Positions 34,464 through 43,647 are shown, counted from the stretch's first letter. The stretch is DNA of 64,000 nucleotides from Flavobacteriaceae bacterium UJ101 (GCA_001880285.1 CP016269.1:1-64000); one strand, 5' to 3'. Program-made: numbers and translations. The notes: generated from the letters alone by a model not told the origin.

Positions 34464-35459
34464 ATGTTTAATATAAACGCACAAACAAAAAAAAGTGATG
34501 CTACTTACGAAGTAGCTTTCGTTTCAGGAAAAAATAAAGTAAATTTTATGAGTGAAGGAACTCGTATAGCCGGAAATTTATTTATTCCTGACAATTATAA
34601 CCCTCAAGGTGATTTTCCAGTAATTGTCTGCATAACACCAGCTAGTGGTATAAAAGAACAAACAGCAGGTATTTATGCCGAAAAACTTGCACAAAAAGGC
34701 TTTATAGCTTTAGCTTTTGATCACAGAACTTATGGTGAAAGCGGCGGATATCCAAGAGGAATGGAAAACGCTCCTATGAAAGTTGAAGATATCAAAAGTG
34801 CAATTTCTTTTATCGGAACACTATCAGGAGTAAACAAAGAACGAATTGGTGTACTTGGTTTATGCTCAGGAGCAGGCTACAGTATTCAAACAGCTATTTT
34901 TGATCAACGTGTAAAAGCTGTCGCAACTGTAAGTGGTTTTGTTGACTTTATTGATTACGGATTAGGAGGAGCTACTCAATATTCTGATGTATTAAAAGGA
35001 AATAATATTGAACAGTTTCAACAACAAATCAAAATGGGTAATGATGCACGTCAAAAGTTTTATGAAACAGGAGAAGTTGTTTTAGTAGATGGTATTCCTG
35101 TAAAAAATTCAGGTATGGGAGATTTTTGGGATAGAGCAGCTGACTATTATAGAAACCCTGAAAGAGGAGGTCAGTTTCCTACGTACACTCCTTTACGTGC
35201 GGCAATGTCATTAGACACACGTTATTTCTTTAATCCTAGTGAACATATGGAGTTAATGGCCAATCGACCTTTTTTAGCTATTATTGGAGAAAATGCGCTA
35301 TCAGCTTATTTTAGCCAAGTAGCAGTTGAACGTGCTAAAGGAGATAAAGAATTGTATGAAATAGCAAATGCTACACATTTTGATTTATATGATCAAGAGC
35401 AGTACGTCAATCAAGCAATTGATAAACTTCATCAATTTTATCAAAAAAGATTAAAGTAA
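34464..35459 (+). CDS. Alpha/beta hydrolase with Cys in the nucleophile elbow
   Basis: A 331-residue alpha/beta hydrolase similar to the YcjY / X-Pro dipeptidyl-peptidase-like group. The elbow reads VLGLCSGAGYS: in the GxNxG pattern the central residue is Cys, as in dienelactone hydrolases, although the following Ser could act instead. Later acidic and His residues (YEIANATHFDLYDQ) complete the triad. The N-terminus (MFNINAQTKKSD) looks like the tail of a secretion signal and may mean a lost signal peptide. It follows the SDR gene. Confidence 0.82.
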   Translation: MFNINAQTKKSDATYEVAFVSGKNKVNFMSEGTRIAGNLFIPDNYNPQGDFPVIVCITPASGIKEQTAGIYAEKLAQKGFIALAFDHRTYGESGGYPRGMENAPMKVEDIKSAISFIGTLSGVNKERIGVLGLCSGAGYSIQTAIFDQRVKAVATVSGFVDFIDYGLGGATQYSDVLKGNNIEQFQQQIKMGNDARQKFYETGEVVLVDGIPVKNSGMGDFWDRAADYYRNPERGGQFPTYTPLRAAMSLDTRYFFNPSEHMELMANRPFLAIIGENALSAYFSQVAVERAKGDKELYEIANATHFDLYDQEQYVNQAIDKLHQFYQKRLK

Positions 35460-35483
35460 TAATTCTTTAAACCTTACTACAAT

Positions 35484-35529
35484 AAAACCTTATCATCATA
35501 TTTGGAATTTAATGATAAGGTTTTTGTTA
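35484..35529 (+). terminator. Terminator after the hydrolase gene
   Basis: Stem AAAACCTTATCAT / ATGATAAGGTTTT with a 15-base loop, followed by TTTTTG, 24 bases downstream of the hydrolase stop codon. Confidence 0.85.
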
Positions 35530-35557
35530 TATATTTGAAAAAAATTAAAAAGTACTT

Positions 35558-36664
35558 ATGTTTACAAAGAGAATCTACCCTTTAAAGTCCATGATAAAAT
35601 GGACACGAAGAAACACTTATATTTTTATTATTATGGCAGCTATTCCAGTTGTTTTATATTCTGGATTACGCTGGTATTGGCTACATTTACCATGGCTTCC
35701 AATTGGTTTAGTCGGTACAGCTGTTGCCTTTATTATTGGTTTTAAAAATAATGCTTCATATGGACGTTTATGGGAGGCTCGAAAAATTTGGGGAGGAATC
35801 GTTAATTCTTCTCGCTCATTTACCATTATGTTGAATGATTTTATCACCAATGAACATGCTGAAAACCCTTTATCAGATGAAGAATTTTTCAAAATAAAAA
35901 AGGAAATGGTTCTACGTCATGTTGCATGGATGACTTCTTTACGTCACGCACTACGTACACCGAAACCTTGGGAAATATCCAATATTAATAAATCGGACAA
36001 AGAATATATGTCGAGTATTGATATTCACGAGCGAAAATATACATTAAAACAAGAATTAGAGGGGTATTTATCTGATGAAGAAATGAATTATGTTTTAAGT
36101 AAATCCAATAAACAAACAGCTTGTATTAATCTACAATCCAAACAATTAAAAAAATTAAAGTTAGCAGGATATATTGAGGATTTTCGCCATATGGAAATGG
36201 AAAAAATGCTAGTTGAGTTTTATACTTTACAAGGAAAAGCAGAACGCATTAAAAACTTTCCTTATCCAAGACAATTTGCAACGCTAAATTATTTGTTTGT
36301 TTGGACATTTATCATTCTTTTACCTTTCGGAATGATGCACGAATTTGATAAAATTGGTAATACTATTGTTGAAAGTATGCAACAATACAAACCTTACCCT
36401 AATGGGGGTTACCACCATATTATCGAATTAATTGGGGAATATTTCGTATGGTTTACAGTACCTTTTAGTGTTATTATTTCATGGATTTTCCATACAATGG
36501 AACGTATTGGAGAAGTATCTGAAAATCCATTTGAAGGTATTGCGAATGATGTCCCTATTACCACTATGGCAAGAGGTATTGAAATTGATATCCGTCAAAT
36601 GATAGAAGATGATCCTAATGAAATTCCAAAGCCTATAGAAAGTCAATATGACGTACAAATGTAG
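35558..36664 (+). CDS. Bestrophin-like anion channel
   Basis: A 368-residue membrane protein of the bestrophin / YneE (UPF0187) family. Characteristic stretches are LPIGLVGTAVAFIIGFKNNASYGRLWEARKIWGGIVNSSRSF and the C-terminal ENPFEGIANDVPITTMARGIEIDIRQM. Bacterial members form pentameric channels. It stands as a single gene between two terminators. Confidence 0.93.
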   Translation: MFTKRIYPLKSMIKWTRRNTYIFIIMAAIPVVLYSGLRWYWLHLPWLPIGLVGTAVAFIIGFKNNASYGRLWEARKIWGGIVNSSRSFTIMLNDFITNEHAENPLSDEEFFKIKKEMVLRHVAWMTSLRHALRTPKPWEISNINKSDKEYMSSIDIHERKYTLKQELEGYLSDEEMNYVLSKSNKQTACINLQSKQLKKLKLAGYIEDFRHMEMEKMLVEFYTLQGKAERIKNFPYPRQFATLNYLFVWTFIILLPFGMMHEFDKIGNTIVESMQQYKPYPNGGYHHIIELIGEYFVWFTVPFSVIISWIFHTMERIGEVSENPFEGIANDVPITTMARGIEIDIRQMIEDDPNEIPKPIESQYDVQM

Positions 36665-36684
36665 ATAACATTCTCATATAACAT

Positions 36685-36726
36685 AAATAAACCAAGTAAA
36701 GTTGAATTTACTTGGTTTATTTATTT
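36685..36726. terminator. Bidirectional terminator, bestrophin / carbonic anhydrase
   Basis: Stem AAATAAACCAAGTAAA / TTTACTTGGTTTATTT with a 6-base loop between the converging genes at 35558-36664 and 36744-37265. Confidence 0.85.
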
Positions 36727-36743
36727 ATATAAGGGCTTCTAAA

Positions 36744-37265
36744 TTATTCTTCCTCTTTAAACCAACTTGAATATTTTACGTAATTGTTTGCAATTCGTTC
36801 TATTTCTCCTTTTTGGAGATTAGAATCTACATCTTTTATTTTTTTAGCAGGAACACCTGCCCACAATTCTCCTTTTTTAATATGAACACCTTGTGTTACG
36901 ACAGCTCCTGCAGCTACAATACTCCCTGATTCAATTATAGCTTCATCCATAACAATTGCTCCCATACCAATCAAAACATTATCGTGAATTACGCAACCAT
37001 GTACAATTGCATTATGCCCAACTGAAACATTATTTCCTAAAATTGTTTTTGTTTTCTGATAAGTACAATGCACCACTACTCCATCTTGTATATTCACTCG
37101 ATCTCCCATAATGATAGAATTAACATCTCCTCGTACAACAGCATTAAACCAGATACTACATTCCTTTCCCATTATGATGTCTCCGACTAAAGTTGCATTT
37201 CCAGCAATAAAACAATTTTCACCTATTTGAGGTTCTTTTCCTTGTATTTTTTTTATAATAGGCAT
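36744..37265 (-). CDS. Gamma carbonic anhydrase family protein
   Basis: A 173-residue left-handed beta-helix protein of the YrdA/PaaY group. Repeated hexapeptides (IAGNATLVGDIIMG, VNIQDGVVVHC, VSVGHNAIVHGCVIHDNVLIGMGAIVMD) carry the three expected zinc or iron His residues. Similar proteins act as carbonic anhydrases or have unknown roles, and activity cannot be proved from sequence. Single gene on the minus strand, divergent from thiN. Confidence 0.93.
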   Translation of the reverse strand: MPIIKKIQGKEPQIGENCFIAGNATLVGDIIMGKECSIWFNAVVRGDVNSIIMGDRVNIQDGVVVHCTYQKTKTILGNNVSVGHNAIVHGCVIHDNVLIGMGAIVMDEAIIESGSIVAAGAVVTQGVHIKKGELWAGVPAKKIKDVDSNLQKGEIERIANNYVKYSSWFKEEE

Positions 37266-37396
37266 ATTCTAATTTTTAAATGAAATTAATCAAATATATA
37301 TAATAAATGATCTTTTATCTCTTAAAACTTTTCCAACCCCAATACTATTTTAACAAATAGAGTCACTTTGAAAACGTTTTACATTGAAACATTTAT

Positions 37397-37404
37397 TATA
37401 TTTG
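37397..37404 (+). promoter_or_regulatory. Candidate -7 element of thiN
   Basis: TATATTTG, an exact match to the Bacteroidota -7 consensus, 30 bases before the thiN start at 37435. The nearest TTTG upstream (37367-37370) is 26 bases away, slightly too far, so the -33 part is uncertain. Confidence 0.5.
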
Positions 37405-37434
37405 AATGAAATCTCTTATCAATGCAACCACTTT

Positions 37435-38034
37435 ATGAAAGTTCTATTATTTTTAAACGGTCTTTTCCCAAATGATATACCTGATACGAGTTTATATGAT
37501 CTCGTTTTTTGTACAGATGGAGCTTATAATACACTAAAAACACATAATATAAAACCTGATATCATTTCAGGAGACCTAGATTCAATCAAAAGACTTCCTT
37601 CTGATATCGAAATTATAGAAACACCAGATCAAAATTTTACAGACTTTGAAAAAACATTAGAAATTATTATTCAAAAAGGAGGCATTTTTGTTGATGTATA
37701 CGGTGCAAGTGGTAAAGAACAAGATCATTTTCTAGGCAATTTAACAACTGCTTTAAAATTTGAAGATAAATTGTCCATAACCTTCTATGATAATTTTCAT
37801 TATTATTTTATAACATCTAAAAATGCTTCATTAAAAACACAAATAGGAAAGATCGTTTCCCTATACCCTTATCCTTCTGCCAAAAATATCACAACAAAAG
37901 GATTAAAATACCCTCTTTCCAATGAAACACTTGATTTAAAAGATCGTGTAGGAACACGAAATCAAGCTACAAATACAACAATTGAAATTTCTTTTACAGA
38001 AGGTACACTCATCATTTTTATAGAAAAAGACTAA
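37435..38034 (+). CDS. thiN: Thiamine pyrophosphokinase
   Basis: A 199-residue enzyme that makes thiamine diphosphate from thiamine and ATP. Typical motifs are FCTDGAYNTLKTHNIKPDIISGDLDSI and DQNFTDFEKTLEII, DVYGASGKEQDHFLGN. An open frame runs back to 37384, but that would begin before the promoter, and the family N-terminus MKVLLFLNG fits the ATG at 37435. No TPP riboswitch is visible upstream. It is followed by gltA. Confidence 0.9.
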   Translation: MKVLLFLNGLFPNDIPDTSLYDLVFCTDGAYNTLKTHNIKPDIISGDLDSIKRLPSDIEIIETPDQNFTDFEKTLEIIIQKGGIFVDVYGASGKEQDHFLGNLTTALKFEDKLSITFYDNFHYYFITSKNASLKTQIGKIVSLYPYPSAKNITTKGLKYPLSNETLDLKDRVGTRNQATNTTIEISFTEGTLIIFIEKD

Positions 38035-38079
38035 AAAGTCTTATTTTTTATCCTTATTTAAATTTGTAATCCATTTTCT

Positions 38080-38110
38080 TTTGGTAAGAATAAAAAATAT
38101 CGTACCTTGG
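38080..38110 (+). promoter_or_regulatory. Candidate promoter of gltA
   Basis: TTTG (38080-38083), 19-base spacer, TACCTTGG (38103-38110), one mismatch from TAnnTTTG. Transcription would start near 38116, 34 bases before the gltA ATG. Confidence 0.5.
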
Positions 38111-38149
38111 AAGTTCGAATTTTAGTGATTTTAAACACATATTATACAA

Positions 38150-39427
38150 ATGCAAGATAAAATAGAATTTGATTATGACGGTAAATCAGTAGCGTTACCT
38201 TTATTAAGAGGCACTATGAATGAGACAGCTATTGATATTAGTAAATTAAGAGCTCAAACAGGTTTAATTACATTAGATTTAGGATTTAAAAATACAGGCT
38301 CTACAGCAAGTAAAGTAACCTTTTTAAATGGTGGTGAAGGAAAATTATCTTATAGAGGATATTCTATTGAGGAATTAGCTGATAAAGCGACTTTTACTGA
38401 AGTTTCTTATTTATTAATTAATGGAGAACTTCCAAATAAAACACAGTTAAAAGAATTTACAGATCAAATCGAGAAGCATATTTTAGTAGATGAAGAAATG
38501 AAAAACATCATTGATGGTTTTCCTAAATCTGCTCATCCAATGGGAATATTAGCTTCTCTAACATGTGCTTTAACTGCTTTCAATCCTGATGCAGTAAAAT
38601 CAGATCAAGATTTAAATAGAGGAATTGCTAAATTACTAGCAAAATTCCCTGTTTTAGCTTCTTGGGCACACAGAAAAAGAGCAGGATTACCTGTAAACTA
38701 TTCTAAGAAAGGATTAGATTATACAGATAATTTATTACAATTATTATTTGCTACTCCTAGTGAAGAATACAAAATAGACCCTGTTATCTCAAGAGCATTG
38801 AACAAAATTTTAATTTTACATGCTGATCATGAGCAAAACTGTTCTGCTTCAACTGTTCGTATTGTTGGTTCATCTCATGCAGGATTATTTGCTTCAATTT
38901 CGGCAGGTGTTTCTGCTTTATGGGGACCTTTACACGGAGGAGCCAATCAGGCGGTAATTGAAATGTTGGAAATGATTAAAAATGATGGTGGTGATCTACA
39001 AAAATGGGTTGATAAAGCAAAAGATAAAGATGATGATTTCCGTTTAATGGGATTCGGACACCGTGTTTATAAAAACTTCGATCCACGTGCACGTATCATT
39101 AAAAAATCATGTGATGAAGTTTTAGATCTATTGGGAATTGATGATCCAATTTTGGACATTGCAAAAAGACTTGAAGAAGTTGCTTTAAATGATGAATATT
39201 TCAAATCACGTAATTTATATCCTAATGTTGATTTTTACTCAGGAATTATTTATCGTGCTTTAGGAATACCAACTGAAATGTTTACTGTAATGTTTGCTTT
39301 AGGACGTTTACCAGGATGGATTGCTCAGTGGAAAGAAATGAGAGAAAATAGTGAACCAATCGGACGTCCTCGCCAATTATATATTGGGGAAACTCCGAGA
39401 AGTTTTGTAGAAATCGATCAACGTTAA
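38150..39427 (+). CDS. gltA: Citrate synthase
   Basis: A 425-residue type II citrate synthase. Catalytic motifs are HADHEQNCSAST, GPLHGGANQAV and GFGHRVYKNFDPRARIIK, containing the active-site His residues and Arg. It condenses acetyl-CoA with oxaloacetate to start the TCA cycle. Gram-negative-type length and N-terminal beta domain (FDYDGKSVALPLLRGTMNE). Single gene with its own promoter and terminator. Confidence 0.97.
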   Translation: MQDKIEFDYDGKSVALPLLRGTMNETAIDISKLRAQTGLITLDLGFKNTGSTASKVTFLNGGEGKLSYRGYSIEELADKATFTEVSYLLINGELPNKTQLKEFTDQIEKHILVDEEMKNIIDGFPKSAHPMGILASLTCALTAFNPDAVKSDQDLNRGIAKLLAKFPVLASWAHRKRAGLPVNYSKKGLDYTDNLLQLLFATPSEEYKIDPVISRALNKILILHADHEQNCSASTVRIVGSSHAGLFASISAGVSALWGPLHGGANQAVIEMLEMIKNDGGDLQKWVDKAKDKDDDFRLMGFGHRVYKNFDPRARIIKKSCDEVLDLLGIDDPILDIAKRLEEVALNDEYFKSRNLYPNVDFYSGIIYRALGIPTEMFTVMFALGRLPGWIAQWKEMRENSEPIGRPRQLYIGETPRSFVEIDQR

Positions 39428-39460
39428 TTTTTGAAAAATAATTCAAATTAAGTATATTCG

Positions 39461-39490
39461 AAGGCGCTAATTAAAATTGGCGCCTTTTTT
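39461..39490 (+). terminator. Terminator of gltA
   Basis: Stem AAGGCGCTAATT / AATTGGCGCCTT (one G-T pair) followed by TTTTTT, 33 bases downstream of the gltA stop. Confidence 0.9.
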
Positions 39491-39505
39491 AATCAATATA
39501 AAACT

Positions 39506-40426
39506 ATGTTAGACTTATACGTAAACAATGAAAATTCAAAATTAAAAACCGTTGTTTTAGGAACTTCGGAAGGCTTTGGTGATACTCCATTTATTGAAGA
39601 TTGTTATGATCCAAAGTCAAAAGAAAGTGTAAAAAAAGGTATCTACCCTACTCAAGCTGATATTAAGAAAGAATTTGATGCTATTTTAAAAGTATTTGAA
39701 AAATATAATATCGAAGTTATTCGTCCTGAAAAGATTGATAATTGTAATCAAGTTTTTGCTCGAGATGTTGCTTTTGTTATTGAAGATAAATTTATATGTT
39801 CCAATATCATTGAAGATCGTGAAGAAGAAATTTATGCTTTACAACATAAAATAATCAATAAAATTAATCCTAAAAAAGTAATCAATTTACCTGAAGATTC
39901 ACATGTAGAAGGTGGTGATGTAATGTTATATGATGATTATATTTTTGTAGGAACATATCGTGGAGATGACTATTCTAGTTACAAAACAGCTCGCACCAAT
40001 TACAAAGCAGTACGAATGTTACGAGAATATTTTCCTAATAAAATTGTGGTGGCTTTTGAATTGAAAAAAGACAATGATAATCCATACGAAAGTATTTTAC
40101 ATTTAGATTGCTGTTTTCAACCAGTTGGTGACGGCAAGGCTATCATCTATAAAGAAGGATTTGTTTTTCAAGATGACGTTGAATTTATTGAAAATCTTTT
40201 TGGTAAAGGAAATCTATTTGAAGTGACCAAAGAAGAAATGTATCACATGTTTCCTAATATTTTTTCAATAAGCCCTGAAGTGGTTATATCAGAGAAAAAT
40301 TTTACTCGTTTAAATAATCAACTTCGTGCTTGGGGGATTACGGTTGAAGAAGTTCCCTATTTTGAAATATCAAAAATGGGAGGCTTATTACGTTGTACAA
40401 CAATGCCTTTAAGAAGAGAAAAATAG
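39506..40426 (+). CDS. DDAH-like amidinohydrolase
   Basis: A 306-residue protein of the pentein fold. Catalytic Cys is in GLLRCTTMPL near the C-terminus; other conserved parts are FARDVAF, EDSHVEGGDVML and ESILHLDCCFQPV with the catalytic His. The family includes dimethylarginine dimethylaminohydrolase and arginine deiminase-type enzymes, so the product likely hydrolyses a guanidino group. Exact substrate unknown. It lies between the gltA terminator and a bidirectional terminator. Confidence 0.88.
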   Translation: MLDLYVNNENSKLKTVVLGTSEGFGDTPFIEDCYDPKSKESVKKGIYPTQADIKKEFDAILKVFEKYNIEVIRPEKIDNCNQVFARDVAFVIEDKFICSNIIEDREEEIYALQHKIINKINPKKVINLPEDSHVEGGDVMLYDDYIFVGTYRGDDYSSYKTARTNYKAVRMLREYFPNKIVVAFELKKDNDNPYESILHLDCCFQPVGDGKAIIYKEGFVFQDDVEFIENLFGKGNLFEVTKEEMYHMFPNIFSISPEVVISEKNFTRLNNQLRAWGITVEEVPYFEISKMGGLLRCTTMPLRREK

Positions 40427-40447
40427 AATTATATCCTTATAAATAAA

Positions 40448-40490
40448 AATACAGTCTTGATTAAAAATTAATCAAGACTGTATTTTTTTA
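40448..40490. terminator. Bidirectional terminator, DDAH-like gene / prfC
   Basis: A perfect 17-base stem (AATACAGTCTTGATTAA and its complement) with a 3-base loop, followed by TTTTTT, between converging genes. Confidence 0.92.
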
Positions 40491-40499
40491 TCTTCTATA

Positions 40500-42098
40500 T
40501 TATTCTTTTATAATTTTTTCTGAAGTATACCTCAATTTTATACTAGGGTATTTTTCTTCAGTCATGGTAATTGTAAAAGGTGAATCTGCTAAAAACACCA
40601 ATTGATTATCTTTATCTCTAGCTAAATAACGTTGTTTTACGCGTTTAAAATCTTTAAATTCCTCTGAATTTTCATCTTCAACTTCTACCCAACATGCTTT
40701 ATGAATGGAAATATTTTCATAACTACATTTTGCTGAATATTCATGTTCTAATCGGTACTGAATGACTTCATATTGAAGGGCTCCTACCGTTCCAATTACT
40801 TTTCGATTATTCATTTCTAAGGTAAAAAGCTGTGCTACACCTTCATCCATTAATTGATCGATCCCTTTATTCAATTGTTTGGCTTTCATAGGATCATTAT
40901 TATTGATGTATCGAAAATGTTCTGGAGAAAAACTAGGTATTCCTTTAAAATGCATTTTTTCACCTTCTGTTAAAGTATCACCTATCTTAAAATTTCCTGT
41001 ATCATGAACTCCCACAATATCACCAGGGAACGACTCATCTACAATTTCTTTTTTATCAGCAAAAAAGGCATTGGGAGAACTAAACTTTAATTTTTTATCC
41101 TGACGAATATGTAGATAATTAGTATTTCTTTTAAAAATACCCGAAACCACTTTAATAAAAGCTAATCGGTCACGGTGTTTTGGATCCATATTCGCATGAA
41201 TTTTAAAGACAAATCCTGTAAATTTATTTTCATTTGAATCCACATAACGAATATTTGTTTCTTTCCCTTTCGGTGAAGGTGCTATTTCAATAAAAGCATC
41301 TAATAATTCTCGAACACCAAAATTGTTCAATGCAGAACCAAAAAATACAGGTTGTAAATTCCCTTCTAAATAAATTTCTTTATCAAATTTAGGATAAACC
41401 TCCATAGCTAATTCTGCTTCTTCTCGCAAAGTGTTGGCCGCAGTTTCTCCTACTAATTCATCAACTTTAGAATCATTTAAATCTGAAATCTCAATAGAAT
41501 CGGCTATCTTTTGTTTATTTTGATCACTAAAAAGGTTAATATTCTTTTCCCAAATATTGTAGATTCCTTTAAACTCTTGTCCCATTCCAATTGGAAAAGA
41601 CATAGGTGTTACTTTCAAACCTAGCTTTTCTTCCACTTCATCCATCAAATCAAAAGCATCCTTTCCTTCTCGATCTAATTTATTAATGAAAACAATCATA
41701 GGAATATTACGCATACGACAAACTTCAACTAATTTTTCAGTTTGTGCTTCAACTCCTTTTGCTACATCAATCACAACAATAACACTATCTACTGCTGTTA
41801 AAGTTCTAAACGTATCTTCAGCAAAATCTTTATGTCCAGGAGTATCTAAAATATTAATTTTTTTGCCTTTGTATTCAAAAGCCAATACAGAAGTTGCTAC
41901 CGAGATTCCTCTTTGACGTTCTATTTCCATAAAATCGGAAGCAGCTCCTTTTTTAATTTTATTGCTTTTTACGGCTCCTGCTTCTTGAATTGCTCCACCA
42001 AATAGTAATAATTTTTCAGTTAATGTCGTTTTACCTGCATCTGGGTGTGATATAATTCCAAAGGTTCTTCTACGTTGTATTTCTTCTGTAAATCCCAT
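40500..42098 (-). CDS. prfC: Peptide chain release factor 3
   Basis: A 532-residue translational GTPase that removes RF1 and RF2 after termination. G1 SHPDAGKTTLTEK, G2/switch RQRGISVATSV, G3 DTPGHKDFAEDTFRTL and G4 NKLDREG are present, and the C-terminal domains are complete. A TTG immediately precedes the ATG; I take the ATG at 42098. A consensus promoter lies at 42189-42219. Confidence 0.96.
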   Translation of the reverse strand: MGFTEEIQRRRTFGIISHPDAGKTTLTEKLLLFGGAIQEAGAVKSNKIKKGAASDFMEIERQRGISVATSVLAFEYKGKKINILDTPGHKDFAEDTFRTLTAVDSVIVVIDVAKGVEAQTEKLVEVCRMRNIPMIVFINKLDREGKDAFDLMDEVEEKLGLKVTPMSFPIGMGQEFKGIYNIWEKNINLFSDQNKQKIADSIEISDLNDSKVDELVGETAANTLREEAELAMEVYPKFDKEIYLEGNLQPVFFGSALNNFGVRELLDAFIEIAPSPKGKETNIRYVDSNENKFTGFVFKIHANMDPKHRDRLAFIKVVSGIFKRNTNYLHIRQDKKLKFSSPNAFFADKKEIVDESFPGDIVGVHDTGNFKIGDTLTEGEKMHFKGIPSFSPEHFRYINNNDPMKAKQLNKGIDQLMDEGVAQLFTLEMNNRKVIGTVGALQYEVIQYRLEHEYSAKCSYENISIHKACWVEVEDENSEEFKDFKRVKQRYLARDKDNQLVFLADSPFTITMTEEKYPSIKLRYTSEKIIKE

Positions 42099-42188
42099 CA
42101 ATTTTATTTAAAAACTTAATATTCAATCAATCAAATGTTTTTTAAGTACTCTATATTATAAAAATTATGTACTAAAAATTTGATTTTG

Positions 42189-42219
42189 CAAATATACAAG
42201 TAAAAAAGGCGCTTTCAAA
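42189..42219 (-). promoter_or_regulatory. Promoter of prfC
   Basis: On the minus strand TTTG (42219-42216), a 19-base spacer and TATATTTG (42196-42189), an ideal Bacteroidota promoter. It implies a 5' leader of about 85 bases. Confidence 0.75.
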
Positions 42220-42868
42220 TCATTTATTTGAGAATTGAATTAACTATTACTTTATCGTAAAAATTTTGTCTATTTATACAAATAACTTATATCTTATATT
42301 ATGGTTTAATAGCCTCAAACCTACATCCTAAGAAAAATTATTTATGATATTTATCATGATTATCATTACAGTTTATCTTTTAAAGATGTTTCGCATATTA
42401 AAATAGTTTCAAAAAATAGTTCCTTAAACCTTTTAGTAGTAACAATCTTTAATAAAAATGATACAATTTTTCACTTATTTACTATTATGATTTTCATATT
42501 TCCATTCTTATATACTATACTTTTAAGTACTTGATACAAAATAACTTTGAACTGTTTTATTAATTTTTCTATGAAACATATAAGTTGTTGTTAAACTATT
42601 TTTCATAACGTTTTGGTTACTTATTTGACAGCTTGTATGTTTCTTTTTATTTAAAAATCTGGAGTATTTCAAACTACAATTCGTTTAATTTTAACGATCG
42701 TATATCTTAAATCATCTACACTATTCTACTCTTATGATTTTTTAACATTTCCATGGCATACATATTGAAATTATTATGACTGAAGTGAGTAATAGTCTAA
42801 TAAGCTTCAAAATAGTGTAAAGTGTTATTTGTGGGAAAGGGTTGTTTATCCTAGATAAGCAGCTCTTT
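42220..42868. other. Gene-poor, AT-rich stretch of about 650 bases
   Basis: The longest non-coding stretch in the window. I find only tiny open frames (for example a 20-codon hydrophobic one at 42344-42406), no tRNA-like folds and no terminal repeats. Near the right end, 42837-42870 can form a long stem with several G-T pairs (GGGTTGTTTATC with GATAAGCAGCTC). The hairpin is followed by CTTTTTATTT on the plus strand, so it could end a small plus-strand RNA or be a relic. It could be a decayed gene, but I cannot trace one. Confidence 0.5.
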
Positions 42869-43126
42869 TTATTTATTATTATTTCGATCTAAAGAAGCTA
42901 TCATTTGTACCGTTACAGCAGCAACTTGAATAAGTTCTTTTCTATATTCGTCATAATGTGTTTTACCTCCAAATCCAAAATGAGTTTCTAAAGCCGCTTT
43001 TTGTACTTCACCAATTTCTTCTCCTAAAATGGCACACCATTCGATTGGTTTATGATTCTGTTCTCCCCATTTCTTATTCTGACTTTCTAATTCTTGCTTG
43101 ATTTCTTCAAATATAGTACTACTCAT
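42869..43126 (-). CDS. MazG-like nucleotide pyrophosphohydrolase
   Basis: An 85-residue all-helical protein of the MazG-like family. The metal-binding EExxE appears in CAILGEEIGEVQKAALE, followed by YRKELIQVAAVTVQMIASLDR, where ExxQ replaces the usual ExxD, as in the small phage-type MazG subgroup. It may hydrolyse (d)NTPs. It sits beside an orphan gene and a stretch of DNA with no genes, in what looks like a variable spot. Confidence 0.82.
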   Translation of the reverse strand: MSSTIFEEIKQELESQNKKWGEQNHKPIEWCAILGEEIGEVQKAALETHFGFGGKTHYDEYRKELIQVAAVTVQMIASLDRNNNK

Positions 43127-43184
43127 AGTCTTTTTTTAATATAGCAGCAAAAGGTAGTTAATATATCTGAGAATATAAAGTTTC

Positions 43185-43460
43185 TTATTCTAATCCATCA
43201 ATAAAACCATGTGTATACTTATTATTAATGATATCAGCTAAAGTTCTCTTTATAAATTTTTTATAGGGTTCTTTCATTATCTCTGGTTTAATTGTTAAAT
43301 CAAACTCAGTGTTTCCACTAATAAAATCTAATTCAAGTTCTTCTATTCTTTTTCTATTCAATAATTCAAATATACCTGTTAAACAAATAATATTTTTTAA
43401 TAGGGGGTTATTATCCACAATATCCTTATTTCCATTATAGTTTATTTTTAGTTTACCCAT
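43185..43460 (-). CDS. Orphan hypothetical protein
   Basis: A 91-residue protein starting at an ATG at 43460 (MGKLKINYNGNKDIVDNN); a longer frame would need a TTG at 43526. Contains a central amphipathic segment (LKNIICLTGIFELLNRKRIEELELDFISGN) and a charged C-terminus. No family recognised, no signal peptide or membrane helix. Could be the remains of a longer gene. Confidence 0.5.
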   Translation of the reverse strand: MGKLKINYNGNKDIVDNNPLLKNIICLTGIFELLNRKRIEELELDFISGNTEFDLTIKPEIMKEPYKKFIKRTLADIINNKYTHGFIDGLE

Positions 43461-43647
43461 AACTCGTTTGTTTGTAATACAAATATTGTTTTTTTGTATC
43501 AATCCCCTAAACTTATTATGTAACAACCCATATTTTGAATATGAACCGCTTAATTTGATCGTTTTTAGTATATACCGATAATAGATAAATGATTTAATTT
43601 TAATATTTTAAAGTTTTCTTCAATAAGATTAATAGATTTCTACTTTA

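Noticed and set aside
37266-37434. Possible TPP riboswitch upstream of thiN
   Set aside because: No CTGAGA core or matching second box; only a promoter -7 element is visible.
38112-38122. AAGTTCGAATTTT, resembling a tRNA T-loop
   Set aside because: No acceptor stem, anticodon arm or CCA nearby; it is part of the gltA leader.
42344-42406. 20-codon hydrophobic open frame (MIFIMIIITVYLLKMFRILK)
   Set aside because: In an AT-rich stretch such short hydrophobic frames arise by chance; no promoter or conserved relative visible.
42542-42549. TAACTTTG, a -7-like element in the gene-poor stretch
   Set aside because: No TTG or TTTG 17-23 bases upstream; about one such match is expected by chance in this much AT-rich DNA.
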